A stretch of 64,000 bases of DNA from Bacteroidaceae bacterium. GTDB lineage: Bacteria > Bacteroidota > Bacteroidia > Bacteroidales > Bacteroidaceae. Each line of letters starts with the position of its first letter. Positions within the stretch are counted from its first letter, which is position 1. A program made the translations under genes and the position numbers. The notes beneath the pieces were generated by a model, which was given only the letters and a program-made list of their open reading frames with translations, had not been told where the DNA came from and made no database searches. Shown here in pieces: positions 53,747 to 63,917 of the stretch. The stretch lies in assembly GCA_017631315.1 (NCBI GenBank), contig JAGBTN010000005.1:1-64000 (forward strand), read 5' to 3'.

Positions 53747-56700
53747 TTAATCCAAACTTACTCGCAATCCCAAACCACGCAACTCATGTAGCAATACATT
53801 GAGAGATTCGGGGATGCCCGGCGTGGGCATGTGTTCACCCTTGACGATAGCTTCATAAGCCTTGCTACGACCTACAACATCATCACTCTTGATGGTGAGA
53901 ATCTCCTGGAGGATATGTGATGCACCGAATGCCTCAATAGCCCAGACTTCCATCTCACCAAAACGCTGACCACCAAACTGTGCTTTACCACCGAGAGGCT
54001 GTTGAGTAATGAGAGAGTACGGACCAATGCTACGAGCATGCATCTTGTCTTCAACCATGTGGCCGAGTTTGAGCATATAGGAAACACCTACTGTTGCAAG
54101 CTGGTCGAAAGGTTCGCCGGTAGCACCATCATAGAGCTGTGTTGAGCAGTAGCGGGGCAAACCTGCCTTGTCTGTCCACTCGCAGAGATCCTCGAGCGAT
54201 GCGCCATCGAAGATTGGTGTTGCAAACTTAACACCAAGCTTTTGGCCGGCTGCGCCAAGAACGGTTTCGAAAATCTGACCGATGTTCATACGAGAAGGCA
54301 CACCCAGCGGGTTAAGAACGATATCTACTGGTGTACCGTCTGCCAAGAATGGCATATCCTCCTGACGAACAACCTTGCTGACAATACCCTTGTTACCGTG
54401 ACGACCGGCCATCTTATCGCCGACACCAATCTTACGCTTCTTAGCTATATAGACCTTAGCCAACTGGATAATGCCGTTGGGCAGCTCATCGCCGAGACTG
54501 ATGGCGAACTTCTTACGTTTCATTTCAGTCTCGAGTAATTTGTATTTCTTGAGATAATTGATGACAAGCTGACTTATGAGAGTATTTGTATGTTCATCGT
54601 CTGTCCATCCTCTCATCTGCACTGTAGTATAGTCAATGCTCTCAAGGACATTAGCTGTAATGTTATTGTTCTTAGGAAGAATTTCCACGCCAACATTATC
54701 CATGATACCCTGACTCTTCTTACCCTTGGTAAGTTCAAGTAGCTTATCAACAAGAATTGCCTTCAGGTCTTCTGCCTTGCTGTTGAATTCTTCATCAATC
54801 GCAGCAAGACGTGGCTTATCCTGAAGTTTTACCTTACCAGTCTTTGATGCCTTTGTGAAGAGTTTCTTGTCGATGACTACGCCATTGAGTGACGGGCTTG
54901 CCTTGAGTGAAGCATCCTTCACATCGCCAGCCTTATCACCAAAGATGGCGCGAAGCAACTTTTCTTCGGGACTGGGATCGCTTTCGCCCTTTGGAGTAAT
55001 CTTACCAATCATGATATCACCGGGAGCCACACGAGCACCAATGCGAATAATACCATTCTCGTCGAGGTCCTTTGTTGCCTCTTCGCTGACATTTGGAATA
55101 TCGGCTGTAAGTTCCTCCATGCCACGCTTTGTTTCACGTACCTCAAGGGAGAACTCTTCAACGTGTACACTTGTGAGGATATCTTCACGAACAACACGTT
55201 CATTAAGAACGATGGCATCCTCATAGTTGTAACCCTTCCAGGGCATGTAAGCCACAAGGAGGTTCTTACCAAGTGCCAATTCACCGTCCTCCGTAGAGTA
55301 ACCTTCTGTCAAGATCTGACCCTTAACAACTCGTTCACCCTTATTACAGATAGGACGCAAGTCGATTGTCATATTCTGGTTGGTACGGCGGAACTTAGGA
55401 ATGCTGTATTCTTTCAGTGCAGGCTCGAAGCTTACAAACTCCTCTTCCTCTGTGCGGTCATAAAGGATACGAATGGTAGTAGCGTCTACATATTCTACAA
55501 TACCTTCACCCTCCGCAGTAATCATTGTGCGAGAATCCTCGCAAACCTGACGTTCGATACCTGTACCAACAATAGGAGCTTCTGTACGCATCAAAGGCAC
55601 AGCCTGACGCATCATGTTAGATCCCATCAATGCACGGTGAGCATCATCGTGTTCCAAGAAAGGAATCAAAGCTGCAGCGATAGAAGCAATCTGCTGAGGA
55701 GCAACGTCCATAAGGTTAACCTCAGAGGGAGGAACAACTGGATAATCGTCGTCCTGACGGCATTTTACCTTTGTGCGGATAAATGTACCATCATCGTTCA
55801 AAGGAGCATTACCTTGACCGATAATAAGTCCCTTTTCTTCTTCTGCAGTCATATAGCGAACGCCCTCATCGGAGAGGTCAACCTTTGCGTTCTCTACTTT
55901 ACGATAAGGTGTTTCGATGAATCCCAAATCGTTAATCTTAGCATAAACACAAAGAGAAGAAATCAAACCAATGTTAGGACCTTCAGGAGACTCAATAGGA
56001 CAAAGACGTCCGTAGTGAGTGTAGTGTACGTCTCGAACCTCGAAGCCGGCACGTTCACGAGAAAGACCGCCAGGGCCAAGAGCAGAAAGACGACGCTTGT
56101 GCGTTACCTCTGCCAAGGGATTGGTCTGGTCCATGAACTGGCTCAGAGCATTGGTACCAAAGAAACTGTTGATAACACCACCAAGGCTCTTGCTTGTCAA
56201 CAGGTCAGTAGGCGTAAACACTTCGTTGTCGCGAACATTCATGCGTTCGCGGATAGTGCGAATCATTCGAGCCAAACCGATGGCAAATTGATTAGCCAAT
56301 TGTTCGCCAACAGTACGAACGCGACGGTTGCTCAAATGGTCAATATCGTCAACACTTGCTTTTGAGTTTACAAGCTCAATCAAGTATTTAATAATCTCAA
56401 TAATATCCTCCTTCGTAAGGACGCGAACGTTGGGATCTGTATCCAAACCAAGCTTGTGGTTGATACGATAACGGCCTACTTCACCCAAATCGTATCGCTT
56501 CTCGCTGAAGAAGAGGTTCAAAATAACTTCCTTGGCACTGGCATCATCTACAGGATCAGCATTACGCAACTGACGATAGATATAGCTGATAGCCTCCTTC
56601 TCGCTGTTGGTGGCATCCTTTTGGAAAGTGTTGAAGATGATGCTGTAGTCTGAAGACTGAGTATCTTCCTTGTGAACAAGAATTGAAGATACATTGCTAT

Positions 56701-57556
56701 CCAGAATCTGCTCTATTGCCTCTTCATCAAGAACACTCTCACGCTCTAAGATAATCTCATTACGCTCAATAGATACAACCTCGCCTGTGTCCTCATCAAC
56801 AAAGTCCTCAATCCAACTCTTAAGTACACGAGCAGCGAGTTTCTGGCCAAGATGTTTTTTCAGATTTTCACGAGTCGTCTTTACTTCTTCTGCCAAATTA
56901 AAGATTTGAAGAATATCCTTATCATTCTCAAATCCAATAGCGCGAAGCAAGGTCGTAACAGGCAACTTCTTCTTACGATCGATGTATGCATACATGACAT
57001 TATTGATGTCAGTTGCAAACTCAATCCAACTGCCCTTGAAAGGAATAATACGGGCAGAATAAAGTAGAGAGCCATTTGCGTGTACACTGCTACCAAAGAA
57101 TACGCCAGGAGAACGATGAAGCTGTGATACAACAACACGTTCAGCGCCATTGATAATAAATGTACCATTGTCGGTCATATAGGGAATGAAGCCCAAGAAC
57201 ACATCCTGAACCACTGTAGCGAAGTCTTCATGATCAGGATCATCACAACTAAGCTTCAGTTTCGCCTTCAAAGGCACACTATATGTCAGGTCACGCTCCA
57301 AGCACTCCTCAATCGTATAACGAGGAGGGTCAATGAAGTAATCGAGGAACTCCAGATTAAAGTTATTACGTGTGTCATTAATCGGGAAATTCTCAGAGAA
57401 GACCTTGTATAATCCATCATACTTCCTCAATTCGGGAGGAGTATCTAATTGAAGGAAGTCCTTGAACGACTTCATTTGTACTTCCAAAAAGTCGGGATAT
57501 GCCAACGGACTTTTAACAGAAGCAAAATTTACTCTCTGATTCTTTTTGTTTGCCAT
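53747..57556 (-). CDS. rpoB: RNA polymerase beta subunit
   Basis: 1269 residues. The rifampicin-binding cluster reads [26 protein letters not shown] and has the wild-type Gln, Asp, His and Ser, so the target site looks rifampicin-sensitive. C-terminal features ([29 protein letters not shown]) are intact. The 271-bp gap to rplL upstream is large for this operon and carries a terminator-like hairpin and a 22-bp array. Confidence 0.98.
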   Translation of the reverse strand: MANKKNQRVNFASVKSPLAYPDFLEVQMKSFKDFLQLDTPPELRKYDGLYKVFSENFPINDTRNNFNLEFLDYFIDPPRYTIEECLERDLTYSVPLKAKLKLSCDDPDHEDFATVVQDVFLGFIPYMTDNGTFIINGAERVVVSQLHRSPGVFFGSSVHANGSLLYSARIIPFKGSWIEFATDINNVMYAYIDRKKKLPVTTLLRAIGFENDKDILQIFNLAEEVKTTRENLKKHLGQKLAARVLKSWIEDFVDEDTGEVVSIERNEIILERESVLDEEAIEQILDSNVSSILVHKEDTQSSDYSIIFNTFQKDATNSEKEAISYIYRQLRNADPVDDASAKEVILNLFFSEKRYDLGEVGRYRINHKLGLDTDPNVRVLTKEDIIEIIKYLIELVNSKASVDDIDHLSNRRVRTVGEQLANQFAIGLARMIRTIRERMNVRDNEVFTPTDLLTSKSLGGVINSFFGTNALSQFMDQTNPLAEVTHKRRLSALGPGGLSRERAGFEVRDVHYTHYGRLCPIESPEGPNIGLISSLCVYAKINDLGFIETPYRKVENAKVDLSDEGVRYMTAEEEKGLIIGQGNAPLNDDGTFIRTKVKCRQDDDYPVVPPSEVNLMDVAPQQIASIAAALIPFLEHDDAHRALMGSNMMRQAVPLMRTEAPIVGTGIERQVCEDSRTMITAEGEGIVEYVDATTIRILYDRTEEEEFVSFEPALKEYSIPKFRRTNQNMTIDLRPICNKGERVVKGQILTEGYSTEDGELALGKNLLVAYMPWKGYNYEDAIVLNERVVREDILTSVHVEEFSLEVRETKRGMEELTADIPNVSEEATKDLDENGIIRIGARVAPGDIMIGKITPKGESDPSPEEKLLRAIFGDKAGDVKDASLKASPSLNGVVIDKKLFTKASKTGKVKLQDKPRLAAIDEEFNSKAEDLKAILVDKLLELTKGKKSQGIMDNVGVEILPKNNNITANVLESIDYTTVQMRGWTDDEHTNTLISQLVINYLKKYKLLETEMKRKKFAISLGDELPNGIIQLAKVYIAKKRKIGVGDKMAGRHGNKGIVSKVVRQEDMPFLADGTPVDIVLNPLGVPSRMNIGQIFETVLGAAGQKLGVKFATPIFDGASLEDLCEWTDKAGLPRYCSTQLYDGATGEPFDQLATVGVSYMLKLGHMVEDKMHARSIGPYSLITQQPLGGKAQFGGQRFGEMEVWAIEAFGASHILQEILTIKSDDVVGRSKAYEAIVKGEHMPTPGIPESLNVLLHELRGLGLRVSLD

Positions 57557-57591
57557 CTAAACTAGTATGTTTTCTCGTGATTTTATTTATA

Positions 57592-57701
57592 GCACGTCTA
57601 GTTTGTCAACTAGGCACGTTAAGTTTGCCAATAAAGCACGTCATGTTTGCCAACTTAACATGTAATGTTTGGCACCGTAACACGTTAAGTTTCTAAGCAA
57701 A
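57592..57701. repeat. 22-bp-period array, locus B (5 units)
   Basis: Units start at 57592, 57614, 57636, 57658 and 57680. Shifted by four bases they fit GTTAAGTTTGCCAACTTAAC plus AC, an 8-bp dyad around TGCC, identical to the reverse-strand consensus of locus A. Position-by-position conservation is highest for CACGT and GTTTG. It begins 35 bp upstream of the rpoB ATG. Confidence 0.9.
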
Positions 57702-57761
57702 TCACACCACCTGAAAATAAGGACTTATCTGTGAGTATAACTCATCAACAAGTTTATAGAC

Positions 57762-57795
57762 ACAAAAAGGCAAAGAACCCTCTACCAGAGGATCC
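57762..57795 (-). terminator. Terminator-like hairpin between rplL and rpoB
   Basis: On the - strand GGATCCTCT pairs with AGAGGGTTC (G-U pairs allowed) around a GGT loop, then TTTGCCTTTTTG. It would act as an attenuator that lowers RNA polymerase synthesis relative to L7/L12, as in other bacteria. Confidence 0.65.
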
Positions 57796-57827
57796 TTTAC
57801 CGTTAAGCCCTTTGAAGGGAATTTCGT

Positions 57828-58202
57828 TTACTTCAGTTCAACTTCTGCACCAGCCTCTTCGAGAGTCTTCTTCAAAGCCTCTGCGTCAGCCTTAGGCATA
57901 CCTTCCTTCAGCACGCTGGGAGCACCGTCAACCATTTCCTTAGCTTCCTTCAAGCCGAGACCGCAAGCTTCCTTGACAGCCTTAACAACCTGCAGCTTAG
58001 CAGCACCTGCGCTCTTGAGGACAACGTCGAAGTCTGTCTTTTCCTCAGCAGCAGCTGCACCACCTTCACCACCAGCAGCAACAACTACAGCAGCAGCAGC
58101 GGGTTCGATGCCATAAGTTTCCTTAAGTTCATTCTTAAGATCAATTACTTCCTGTACTGTGAGCGCTACGAGCTCAGCAGCAATAGCCTTAATATCAGCC
58201 AT
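57828..58202 (-). CDS. rplL: Ribosomal protein L7/L12
   Basis: 124 residues: N-terminal dimerisation helices, the Ala/Gly-rich hinge ([20 protein letters not shown]), and the conserved C-terminal domain ([38 protein letters not shown]). It forms the ribosomal stalk that recruits translation GTPases. 38 bp after rplJ. Confidence 0.98.
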   Translation of the reverse strand: MADIKAIAAELVALTVQEVIDLKNELKETYGIEPAAAAVVVAAGGEGGAAAAEEKTDFDVVLKSAGAAKLQVVKAVKEACGLGLKEAKEMVDGAPSVLKEGMPKADAEALKKTLEEAGAEVELK

Positions 58203-58240
58203 TTCTTTAATGTATTTAAGTTATTATTATACTTGGTTAT

Positions 58241-58747
58241 TTACTCAGCTGCAGCTTCTTCTGCCTTCTCCTCACGATTTTCAAGAGCGTTCAATACGTT
58301 CATAATCGGAGATTCAAGAGCAGCAATTACATCTGCAATCAATTCATTCTTGCTCTTCAGAGCGGCGAGAGTATTAAGTTGGTCAGCACCTACATAGAGA
58401 GCGCCTTCTGCATATGCAGCCTTGAAAGCAGGCTTTTCTTGTTTCTTGCTGTTCAACTCCTTGATGAGTTTTGCAGGAACATTAGCAGTCTCCGTAAGGA
58501 GCAATGCTGTTGTACCAACCAAAACGGGTTTCAGTTCATCAAAGTCCTGTTCTGCAGCTTCAAGAGCCTTAATCATCAAGGTATTCTTAACAACAACCAT
58601 CTTCAGGCCGCTCTCAAAACACCTACGACGCAAGCTGCTTGTGCTGGCAGCATTCATACCCTCAACATCTACCAAATAGAAGTGGGGATATTGCTTCAGC
58701 AATTCGCCAAGCTGCGCAATAATTGCAATTTTATCTTCCTTTCTCAT
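58241..58747 (-). CDS. rplJ: Ribosomal protein L10
   Basis: 168 residues, starting MRKEDKIAIIAQLGELLKQYPHFYLVDVEGMNAA. Base of the L7/L12 stalk, with the C-terminal helix ending in an Ala/Glu-rich tail. Only 15 bp separate it from rplA, so there is no room for the separate L10 leader promoter seen in E. coli. Confidence 0.97.
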   Translation of the reverse strand: MRKEDKIAIIAQLGELLKQYPHFYLVDVEGMNAASTSSLRRRCFESGLKMVVVKNTLMIKALEAAEQDFDELKPVLVGTTALLLTETANVPAKLIKELNSKKQEKPAFKAAYAEGALYVGADQLNTLAALKSKNELIADVIAALESPIMNVLNALENREEKAEEAAAE

Positions 58748-58762
58748 GATGTTACAGCTTTA

Positions 58763-59461
58763 TTAGATTTCCTCCGTCGCCTTAGGATCAACCTTGATGC
58801 CGCGGCTCATTGTACTAGAAAGATAAATACTCTTAATGTATGTACCCTTTGCTGCAGCAGGCTTCAGCTTGATAATAGTTGAGATGAACTCTTTTGCATT
58901 CTGAGCGATCATATCTGCAGTGAAAGATACCTTACCGATTGAAGTATGTACGATACCCGTCTTGTCAACCTTGAAGTCAATCTTACCCTGCTTAACCTCG
59001 CGAACAGCTTTGGCAACATCCATTGTTACAGTTCCACTCTTAGGGTTAGGCATCAATCCGCGAGGACCGAGTACACGACCCAAAGCACCGATCTTACCCA
59101 TGATGGAAGGCATAGTGATGATAACATCAATATCGGTCCAACCACCCTTAATTTTCTCGATATATTCATCGAGACCTACATAGTCAGCACCTGCTTCTTT
59201 TGCAGCAGCTTCAGCATCAGGCGTGCAAAGGCAGAGCACACGAGTCACCTTACCCGTACCGTTGGGAAGTGAAACGACGCCACGAACCATTTGGTTTGCC
59301 TTTCTGGGGTCAACGCCCAGGCGCACATCAATATCAACAGAAGCATCGAACTTGGTGGTAGTGATTTCCTTCACCAAGGCAGAAGCCTCCTTCAAGGTGT
59401 ATGCTTTCCCTGCTTCAATCTTATCAGCTACCAACTTCTGATTCTTTGTCAGCTTACTCAT
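58763..59461 (-). CDS. rplA: Ribosomal protein L1
   Basis: 232 residues with the L1 signature [17 protein letters not shown] and the RNA-binding start [24 protein letters not shown]. Forms the mobile E-site stalk and is usually an autogenous repressor of the rplK-rplA message. 17 bp after rplK. Confidence 0.98.
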   Translation of the reverse strand: MSKLTKNQKLVADKIEAGKAYTLKEASALVKEITTTKFDASVDIDVRLGVDPRKANQMVRGVVSLPNGTGKVTRVLCLCTPDAEAAAKEAGADYVGLDEYIEKIKGGWTDIDVIITMPSIMGKIGALGRVLGPRGLMPNPKSGTVTMDVAKAVREVKQGKIDFKVDKTGIVHTSIGKVSFTADMIAQNAKEFISTIIKLKPAAAKGTYIKSIYLSSTMSRGIKVDPKATEEI

Positions 59462-59478
59462 TTTAATTGAAGTTTAAA

Positions 59479-59919
59479 TTATTTACCAGGGAACTCACCC
59501 TTTACAGTGATACCCATACTTCTGGCTGTTCCTGCAACCAAAGTCATTGCAGACTCAATAGTAAAGCAATTCAGGTCAGGCATCTTGTCTTCGGCAATCG
59601 CACGAACCTGTTCCCAAGTAATCTCGGCAACCTTTTTACGGTTAGGTTCAGCACTACCACCTTTAACCTTAGCAACCTCCATCAATTGCACAGGTACTGG
59701 AGGAGTCTTAACAACAAAGTCATAAGACTTGTCCGTGTAGTAAGTGATTACAACAGGCAACACTTTTCCAGCACGATCCTGTGTTCTGGCGTTGAATGCT
59801 TTACAGAAATCCATAATATTAATACCCTTTGAGCCCAATGCAGGACCTACTGGGGGAGATGGATTTGCAGCGCCTCCTTTAATCTGTAATTTGATTAATC
59901 CAGCAACTTCTTTAGCCAT
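59479..59919 (-). CDS. rplK: Ribosomal protein L11
   Basis: 146 residues, with the proline-rich N-terminal linker ([30 protein letters not shown]) and the C-terminal 23S-binding domain ending [12 protein letters not shown]. Part of the GTPase-associated centre. 58 bp after nusG. Confidence 0.98.
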   Translation of the reverse strand: MAKEVAGLIKLQIKGGAANPSPPVGPALGSKGINIMDFCKAFNARTQDRAGKVLPVVITYYTDKSYDFVVKTPPVPVQLMEVAKVKGGSAEPNRKKVAEITWEQVRAIAEDKMPDLNCFTIESAMTLVAGTARSMGITVKGEFPGK

Positions 59920-59977
59920 TTTTTTATTCTTTATTTTTATTATTTAATTGAAATCATAAAACACGTAACAAGATGTT

Positions 59978-60532
59978 TTATAATTTCTCAACTTGTGTGA
60001 AACCAAGTTCAACGGGTGTTTTACGTCCGAAGATTTTAACCATCACCTTCAGTTTCTTCTTTTCGCTATTTACTTCTTCAACGACAGCATCAAATCCACT
60101 GAATGGTCCATCAGAAACCTTAACACTTTCTCCTACTTCATAGGGGATAATCAGTTCTTCTGGAATTTCTGCTTTTTCGTCGATAGAACCTAACATCTGA
60201 TTAACTTCAGACGGCCTTAATGGCATAGGAGTATTGCTTGAGCGAGAATCATTGAGGAAGCCCATCACATTAGATACTTCGCGCAATCGGGCTTGTGTTT
60301 CGCCAACCAATTCTGCCTCTACAAAGACATAACCGGGATAACGATTCTTTTCCTTGATTTTGCGTTTACCTGCAGTGACGGTCACTACCTTTTCAGTAGG
60401 AATAAGCACTTGAGAGACATGTTTAGCGAAATCGGGTTGATTATTAATCAACGCATCGATAACCTCCTTAACCTTGCCTTCTTTGCCACTGATAGCACGT
60501 AGTACGTACCATTTCATTCCAGCATCTGCCAT
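59978..60532 (-). CDS. nusG: Transcription antitermination factor NusG
   Basis: 184 residues: NGN domain ([40 protein letters not shown]) and KOW domain ([23 protein letters not shown]). General transcription elongation factor. 15 bp after secE. Confidence 0.96.
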   Translation of the reverse strand: MADAGMKWYVLRAISGKEGKVKEVIDALINNQPDFAKHVSQVLIPTEKVVTVTAGKRKIKEKNRYPGYVFVEAELVGETQARLREVSNVMGFLNDSRSSNTPMPLRPSEVNQMLGSIDEKAEIPEELIIPYEVGESVKVSDGPFSGFDAVVEEVNSEKKKLKVMVKIFGRKTPVELGFTQVEKL

Positions 60533-60547
60533 TTCCAGAAAAGGTAT

Positions 60548-60745
60548 TTATCGCAGCAATCCATAAATGACTTCCATTCCAGACTGGAACAAGAAGTCCA
60601 TAACGAAAACAACCAGTGCTATGCATAGGGAAGCAGTTAGTACTACAACAGCACTGTTCATAAGTACCGAACGTGTAGGCCAAGTGGTTTGGTATACAAG
60701 TTCATTATATGATTCCTTACAATAATTCTTAAAACTATCGAACAT
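60548..60745 (-). CDS. secE: Preprotein translocase subunit SecE
   Basis: 65 residues from ATG 60745 (MFDSFKNYCKESYNELVYQTTWPT); the frame is open three codons further up, but only from TTG. The amphipathic N-terminal helix with TTWPT and the single membrane helix (SAVVVLTASLCIALVVFVMDFLFQ) are diagnostic. Located directly after tRNA-Trp. Confidence 0.93.
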   Translation of the reverse strand: MFDSFKNYCKESYNELVYQTTWPTRSVLMNSAVVVLTASLCIALVVFVMDFLFQSGMEVIYGLLR

Positions 60746-60761
60746 ATCTTTCAATATTTAG

Positions 60762-60834
60762 CACGGGAAGAGAGGCTCGAACTCCCGACACCTGGTTTTG
60801 GAGACCAGTGCTCTACCAACTGAGCTATTCCCGT
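60762..60834 (-). tRNA. tRNA-Trp (CCA)
   Basis: 73 nt. The acceptor stem ACGGGAA/TTCCCGT closes on the cloverleaf; the D arm begins AGCTCAGTTGG, the anticodon loop is CTCCAAA with anticodon CCA, and the T loop is TTCGAGC. No CCA end is encoded. It sits 16 bp upstream of secE, a conserved location. Confidence 0.95.
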
Positions 60835-60837
60835 ATT

Positions 60838-60870
60838 TTGGGTGGGCTAGATTCTCATCCACCCACCCAA
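60838..60870 (-). terminator. Hairpin between tuf and tRNA-Trp
   Basis: TTGGGTGGG and CCCACCCAA form a perfect 9-bp stem around a 15-base loop, 36 bp past the tuf stop. On the - strand the T-run is weak (AAAATAC), so it may be a leaky terminator or a processing signal before the tRNA. A smaller CTTGAG/CTCAAG hairpin precedes it. Confidence 0.4.
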
Positions 60871-60905
60871 TTTATATTCTTGAGGTCAACTCAAGTTTAC
60901 TATTC

Positions 60906-62087
60906 TTAATCGAATACCTCTGTGATCTGGCCAGAACCTACGGTGCGACCACCTTCACGGATAGCGAAGCGGAGACCTACGTTCAAAGCAACAGCGTAGA
61001 TGAGCTCAACCTTGATCTCAACGTTATCACCAGGCATTACCATTTCGATACCTTCGGGGAGGTGAATCTCACCGGTGCAGTCCATGGTGCGGAGGTAGAA
61101 CTGAGGACGATACTTGTTGCCGAAAGGAGTATGACGGCCACCTTCTTCCTTCTTCAAAACGTAGATAGAAGCCTTGAAGCCCTTGTGAGGAGTGATAGTA
61201 CCGGGGTGTGTAATAACCATACCGCGCTTGATCTCGTTCTTGTCTACACCACGAAGGAGCAAACCTACGTTATCACCAGCTTCACCTTCGTCAAGGATCT
61301 TACGGAACATCTCAACACCTGTGATTACAGACTTCTTGTTCTCACCCAAGCCAAGGATCTGAACTTCGTCACCTACCTTAACAACACCAGTCTCGATACG
61401 ACCAGTAGCAACGGTACCACGACCTGTGATAGAGAATACGTCCTCAACAGGCATCAAGAAGGGCTTATCAACAGCACGGAGAGGCTCCTGAATCCATGTA
61501 TCACAAGCTTCCATCAAAGCCATTACCTTCTCTTCCCATTCAGCAACGCCATTCAAAGCACCGAGTGCAGAGCCGCGAATGATAGGAGTATCCTCCTCGA
61601 AGTCATACTGAGAGAGGAGCTCACCCATTTCCATTTCAACGAGTTCGAGCATTTCCTCATCCTCAACCATGTCGCACTTGTTCAGGAAAACAACCAAGCG
61701 GGGAACGTTTACCTGGCGAGCGAGCAAGATGTGCTCACGAGTCTGGGGCATAGGACCATCAGTAGCAGCTACTACGATGATAGCACCGTCCATCTGAGCA
61801 GCACCAGTTACCATGTTCTTCACATAGTCGGCGTGACCCGGACAGTCTACGTGTGCATAGTGACGATTTGCTGTTTCGTACTCTACGTGAGCTGTATTGA
61901 TAGTAATACCGCGCTCCTTTTCTTCGGGAGCATTGTCAATCTGATCGAAAGACTTCAACTCAGAAAGACCGTGCTTTGCCAACACAGTTGTAATAGCAGC
62001 AGTCAAAGTAGTCTTACCGTGGTCGACATGACCAATAGTACCAATGTTCACATGGGGTTTGGTACGTTCGAATTTTTCTTTTGCCAT
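60906..62087 (-). CDS. tuf: Translation elongation factor Tu
   Basis: 393 residues. G1 GHVDHGKT (residues 19-26), G2 effector KERGITIN, G3 DCPGH, G4 NKCD, plus domains 2 and 3. Delivers aminoacyl-tRNA to the ribosome. Located between tRNA genes, downstream of the tRNA-Thr by about 50 bp and probably co-transcribed from the promoter at 62576. Confidence 0.99.
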   Translation of the reverse strand: MAKEKFERTKPHVNIGTIGHVDHGKTTLTAAITTVLAKHGLSELKSFDQIDNAPEEKERGITINTAHVEYETANRHYAHVDCPGHADYVKNMVTGAAQMDGAIIVVAATDGPMPQTREHILLARQVNVPRLVVFLNKCDMVEDEEMLELVEMEMGELLSQYDFEEDTPIIRGSALGALNGVAEWEEKVMALMEACDTWIQEPLRAVDKPFLMPVEDVFSITGRGTVATGRIETGVVKVGDEVQILGLGENKKSVITGVEMFRKILDEGEAGDNVGLLLRGVDKNEIKRGMVITHPGTITPHKGFKASIYVLKKEEGGRHTPFGNKYRPQFYLRTMDCTGEIHLPEGIEMVMPGDNVEIKVELIYAVALNVGLRFAIREGGRTVGSGQITEVFD

Positions 62088-62140
62088 AACGTTTTTCTAT
62101 TATATATTAAAAAAGTAGTTACTTACATTATTATTTTTTG

Positions 62141-62212
<72 letters not shown>

Positions 62213-62246
62213 AACACCAAAAATGAATTTATCTTACTCCGAAGAG

Positions 62247-62319
62247 AGCGGAAGACGGGGCTCAAACCCGCGACCCCCAGCTTGGAAGGCTAGTGCTCTA
62301 TCAACTGAGCTACTTCCGC
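62247..62319 (-). tRNA. tRNA-Gly (TCC)
   Basis: 73 nt. Acceptor GCGGAAG/CTTCCGC, anticodon loop CTTCCAA (anticodon TCC), T loop TTTGAGC. Confidence 0.95.
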
Positions 62320-62337
62320 ATATTCTGCAATAAGATG

Positions 62338-62420
62338 TGGGTGGTGATGGATTCGAACCACCGAAGGCGAAAGCCAGCAGATTTACAGTCTGCCCCATTT
62401 GGCCACTCTGGTAACCACCC
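62338..62420 (-). tRNA. tRNA-Tyr (GTA)
   Basis: 83 nt with the long variable arm expected for tyrosine tRNA. Acceptor GGGTGGT/ACCACCC, anticodon loop CTGTAAA (anticodon GTA), T loop TTCGAAT. Confidence 0.95.
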
Positions 62421-62459
62421 ATTCATTTTTTATTTTCACAAACCACTCTTGGTTTGTTG

Positions 62460-62533
62460 AGCCTCTTGTCGGATTCGAACCAACGACCCCGAGATTACAA
62501 ATCACGTGCTCTGGCCAACTGAGCTAAAGAGGC
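62460..62533 (-). tRNA. tRNA-Thr (TGT)
   Basis: 74 nt. Acceptor GCCTCTT/AAGAGGC, loop TTTGTAA (anticodon TGT), T loop TTCGAAT. One T-T mismatch in the anticodon stem. First gene of the tRNA-tuf unit. Confidence 0.93.
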
Positions 62534-62575
62534 GATTTACAGCCGAGTAAACATGCTAGCACGCTTAATCGGCTG

Positions 62576-62606
62576 CAAAATTACTAATTATTTCTGAACC
62601 TGCAAA
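62576..62606 (-). promoter_or_regulatory. Consensus promoter for the tRNA-tuf operon
   Basis: On the - strand TTTG (62603-62606), 19-bp spacer, TAATTTTG (62576-62583). Exact consensus. The leader up to tRNA-Thr can form a CAGCCGA/TCGGCTG stem. Confidence 0.8.
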
Positions 62607-62621
62607 AAAAAACGCTATTTT

Positions 62622-62921
62622 TTATCGATTTTTTTGCTTTTCTTTATATTTGGAAGCTTGCCGCAGCAAGGATTCCACTGTCTTGTCGATTGCTTCTTCA
62701 AATGTGTTGCATGTTTCCTGAGCGAACAATTCTGTGCCTGGCAGTATAACTTTCAGGGCTGCTTCCTTGTTCATTGCGGTCTCAGGTTTTACAACCTTTA
62801 ACGACACCTCTACCCTTCCTATTTCGTCATTAAACTTAGTGAGTTTGGAGATTTTCTTTTCAATGAATTGCTCCAACTTCTCCGTTGCCTCAAAGTGGAT
62901 TGCCTGAATCTTGATTTCCAT
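62622..62921 (-). CDS. hpf: Ribosome hibernation promoting factor, short form
   Basis: 99 residues with the HPF/YfiA fold pattern (IKIQAIHFEATEKLEQFIEKKISKLTKFND, VEVSLKVVKPE, AALKVILPG). It lacks the C-terminal dimerisation domain of long HPF. Binds the 30S subunit in stationary phase. Its start overlaps the end of the recombinase gene by 32 bp, so the two are co-transcribed. Confidence 0.92.
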   Translation of the reverse strand: MEIKIQAIHFEATEKLEQFIEKKISKLTKFNDEIGRVEVSLKVVKPETAMNKEAALKVILPGTELFAQETCNTFEEAIDKTVESLLRQASKYKEKQKNR

Positions 62922-63837
62922 AGTTACCTCCTTTTTTGTATTTGGCTCGTGGATGAGCCTGGTTATACATTTCTTTCAGCTGATCGAAAGTAGTGTGTGT
63001 GTAGATTTCAGTTGTCGACAGACTCTCATGACCAAGCAGTTCCTTGACGGACTGCAAGTCGGCCTTACGATTTAGCATTGCCGTAGCAAATGAATGCCGA
63101 AGCACATGTGGGCTCTTGCGTTGTTGTGTGGTTACCATCGACAAGTATTTCTTGACTAGATTTCGAACCTTGACGGGATTTATCCGCTGGCCGGTTATTT
63201 CATCAAGGAAAAGACTTGTCTGCCCCAAAACTTTCTGCTGTGCAAATTTTTCACGTTCTGCAAGATAGTGTCGGAGGCTGTCTCCATACTCATCGCCGTA
63301 TGGTATGATGCGTTGCTTGTTTCGTTTTCCTGTTACTTTGAGTTGCATTTGATCCAAATCAATGTCTTTCTCATTCAAACTTACAAGTTCCGCCAACCTG
63401 ATGCCTGTCGAATAAAATGTCAGCAATATCATGCGGTCACGGATGCCCGTATAGTCTTCTGTGAAGAAGTCTCCATCAAAAAGCCGGTCCATTTCCGATT
63501 CACGAATATAGGATGGCAATTTCTTTTCTACCTTTGGCCCTGGAATGTTGTACGCAGGGTCTTTGGTAACAAGACCTCGACGCAGTAGGAACTTATAAAA
63601 GGAGCGTAATGAACTGAGACGGCGACGAACACTTGTTGCAACGTTGCCTCTTTCCATCATTTCCACAACCCACTGCCTGATAATATCGGCAGGCATTTCT
63701 GCCCAAGTAAGGTTATTGTCTGTTGCTTCATAGAACCGTTTGAACGCTTCCAAGTCGGCTTGATACATCTCGGTAGTTTTGTGAGAATAGTTTTTCTCGT
63801 ACCGAAGATAATCTATGAAGTCTTCAATCCAATTCAC
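62890..63837 (-). CDS. Tyrosine recombinase, XerC/XerD type
   Basis: A 315-residue recombinase with a GTG start (63837); no in-frame ATG exists before a stop, and the start MNWIEDFIDYLRYEKNYSHKT matches the family. The N-terminal SAM-like domain is followed by the catalytic domain with Arg in STGIRLAELV, then HVLRHSFA, GHESLSTTEIYTH and the active-site Tyr in IYTHTTFDQL. Size and lack of mobile-element context favour a chromosomal dimer resolvase over a phage integrase. Confidence 0.88.
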   Translation of the reverse strand: MNWIEDFIDYLRYEKNYSHKTTEMYQADLEAFKRFYEATDNNLTWAEMPADIIRQWVVEMMERGNVATSVRRRLSSLRSFYKFLLRRGLVTKDPAYNIPGPKVEKKLPSYIRESEMDRLFDGDFFTEDYTGIRDRMILLTFYSTGIRLAELVSLNEKDIDLDQMQLKVTGKRNKQRIIPYGDEYGDSLRHYLAEREKFAQQKVLGQTSLFLDEITGQRINPVKVRNLVKKYLSMVTTQQRKSPHVLRHSFATAMLNRKADLQSVKELLGHESLSTTEIYTHTTFDQLKEMYNQAHPRAKYKKGGNYGNQDSGNPL

Positions 63838-63861
63838 ACTCTTCGCATGCTGATTTCATTG

Positions 63862-63892
63862 CGAAGGTAAATGTTTTTTTTGACAATCCAAA
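63862..63892 (-). promoter_or_regulatory. Promoter for the recombinase-hpf unit
   Basis: On the - strand TTTG (63889-63892), 19-bp spacer, TACCTTCG (63862-63869), one base off TAnnTTTG. About 25 bp upstream of the GTG start. The TTGTCAAAAA/TTTTTGACAA inverted repeat overlaps the spacer. Confidence 0.5.
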
Positions 63893-63917
63893 GACTTTTG
63901 TCAAAAATTAAGGACTT

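Noticed and set aside
53813..53829. GATGCCCGGCGTGGGC shared between rpoB and the BspA leader (49039)
   Set aside because: In rpoB it encodes a conserved peptide (MPTPGIP); a chance match is the simpler explanation.
63871..63912. TTTTTGACAA/TTGTCAAAAA hairpin as rpsU terminator
   Set aside because: On the rpsU strand the stem is followed by a run of A, not T; left unassigned.
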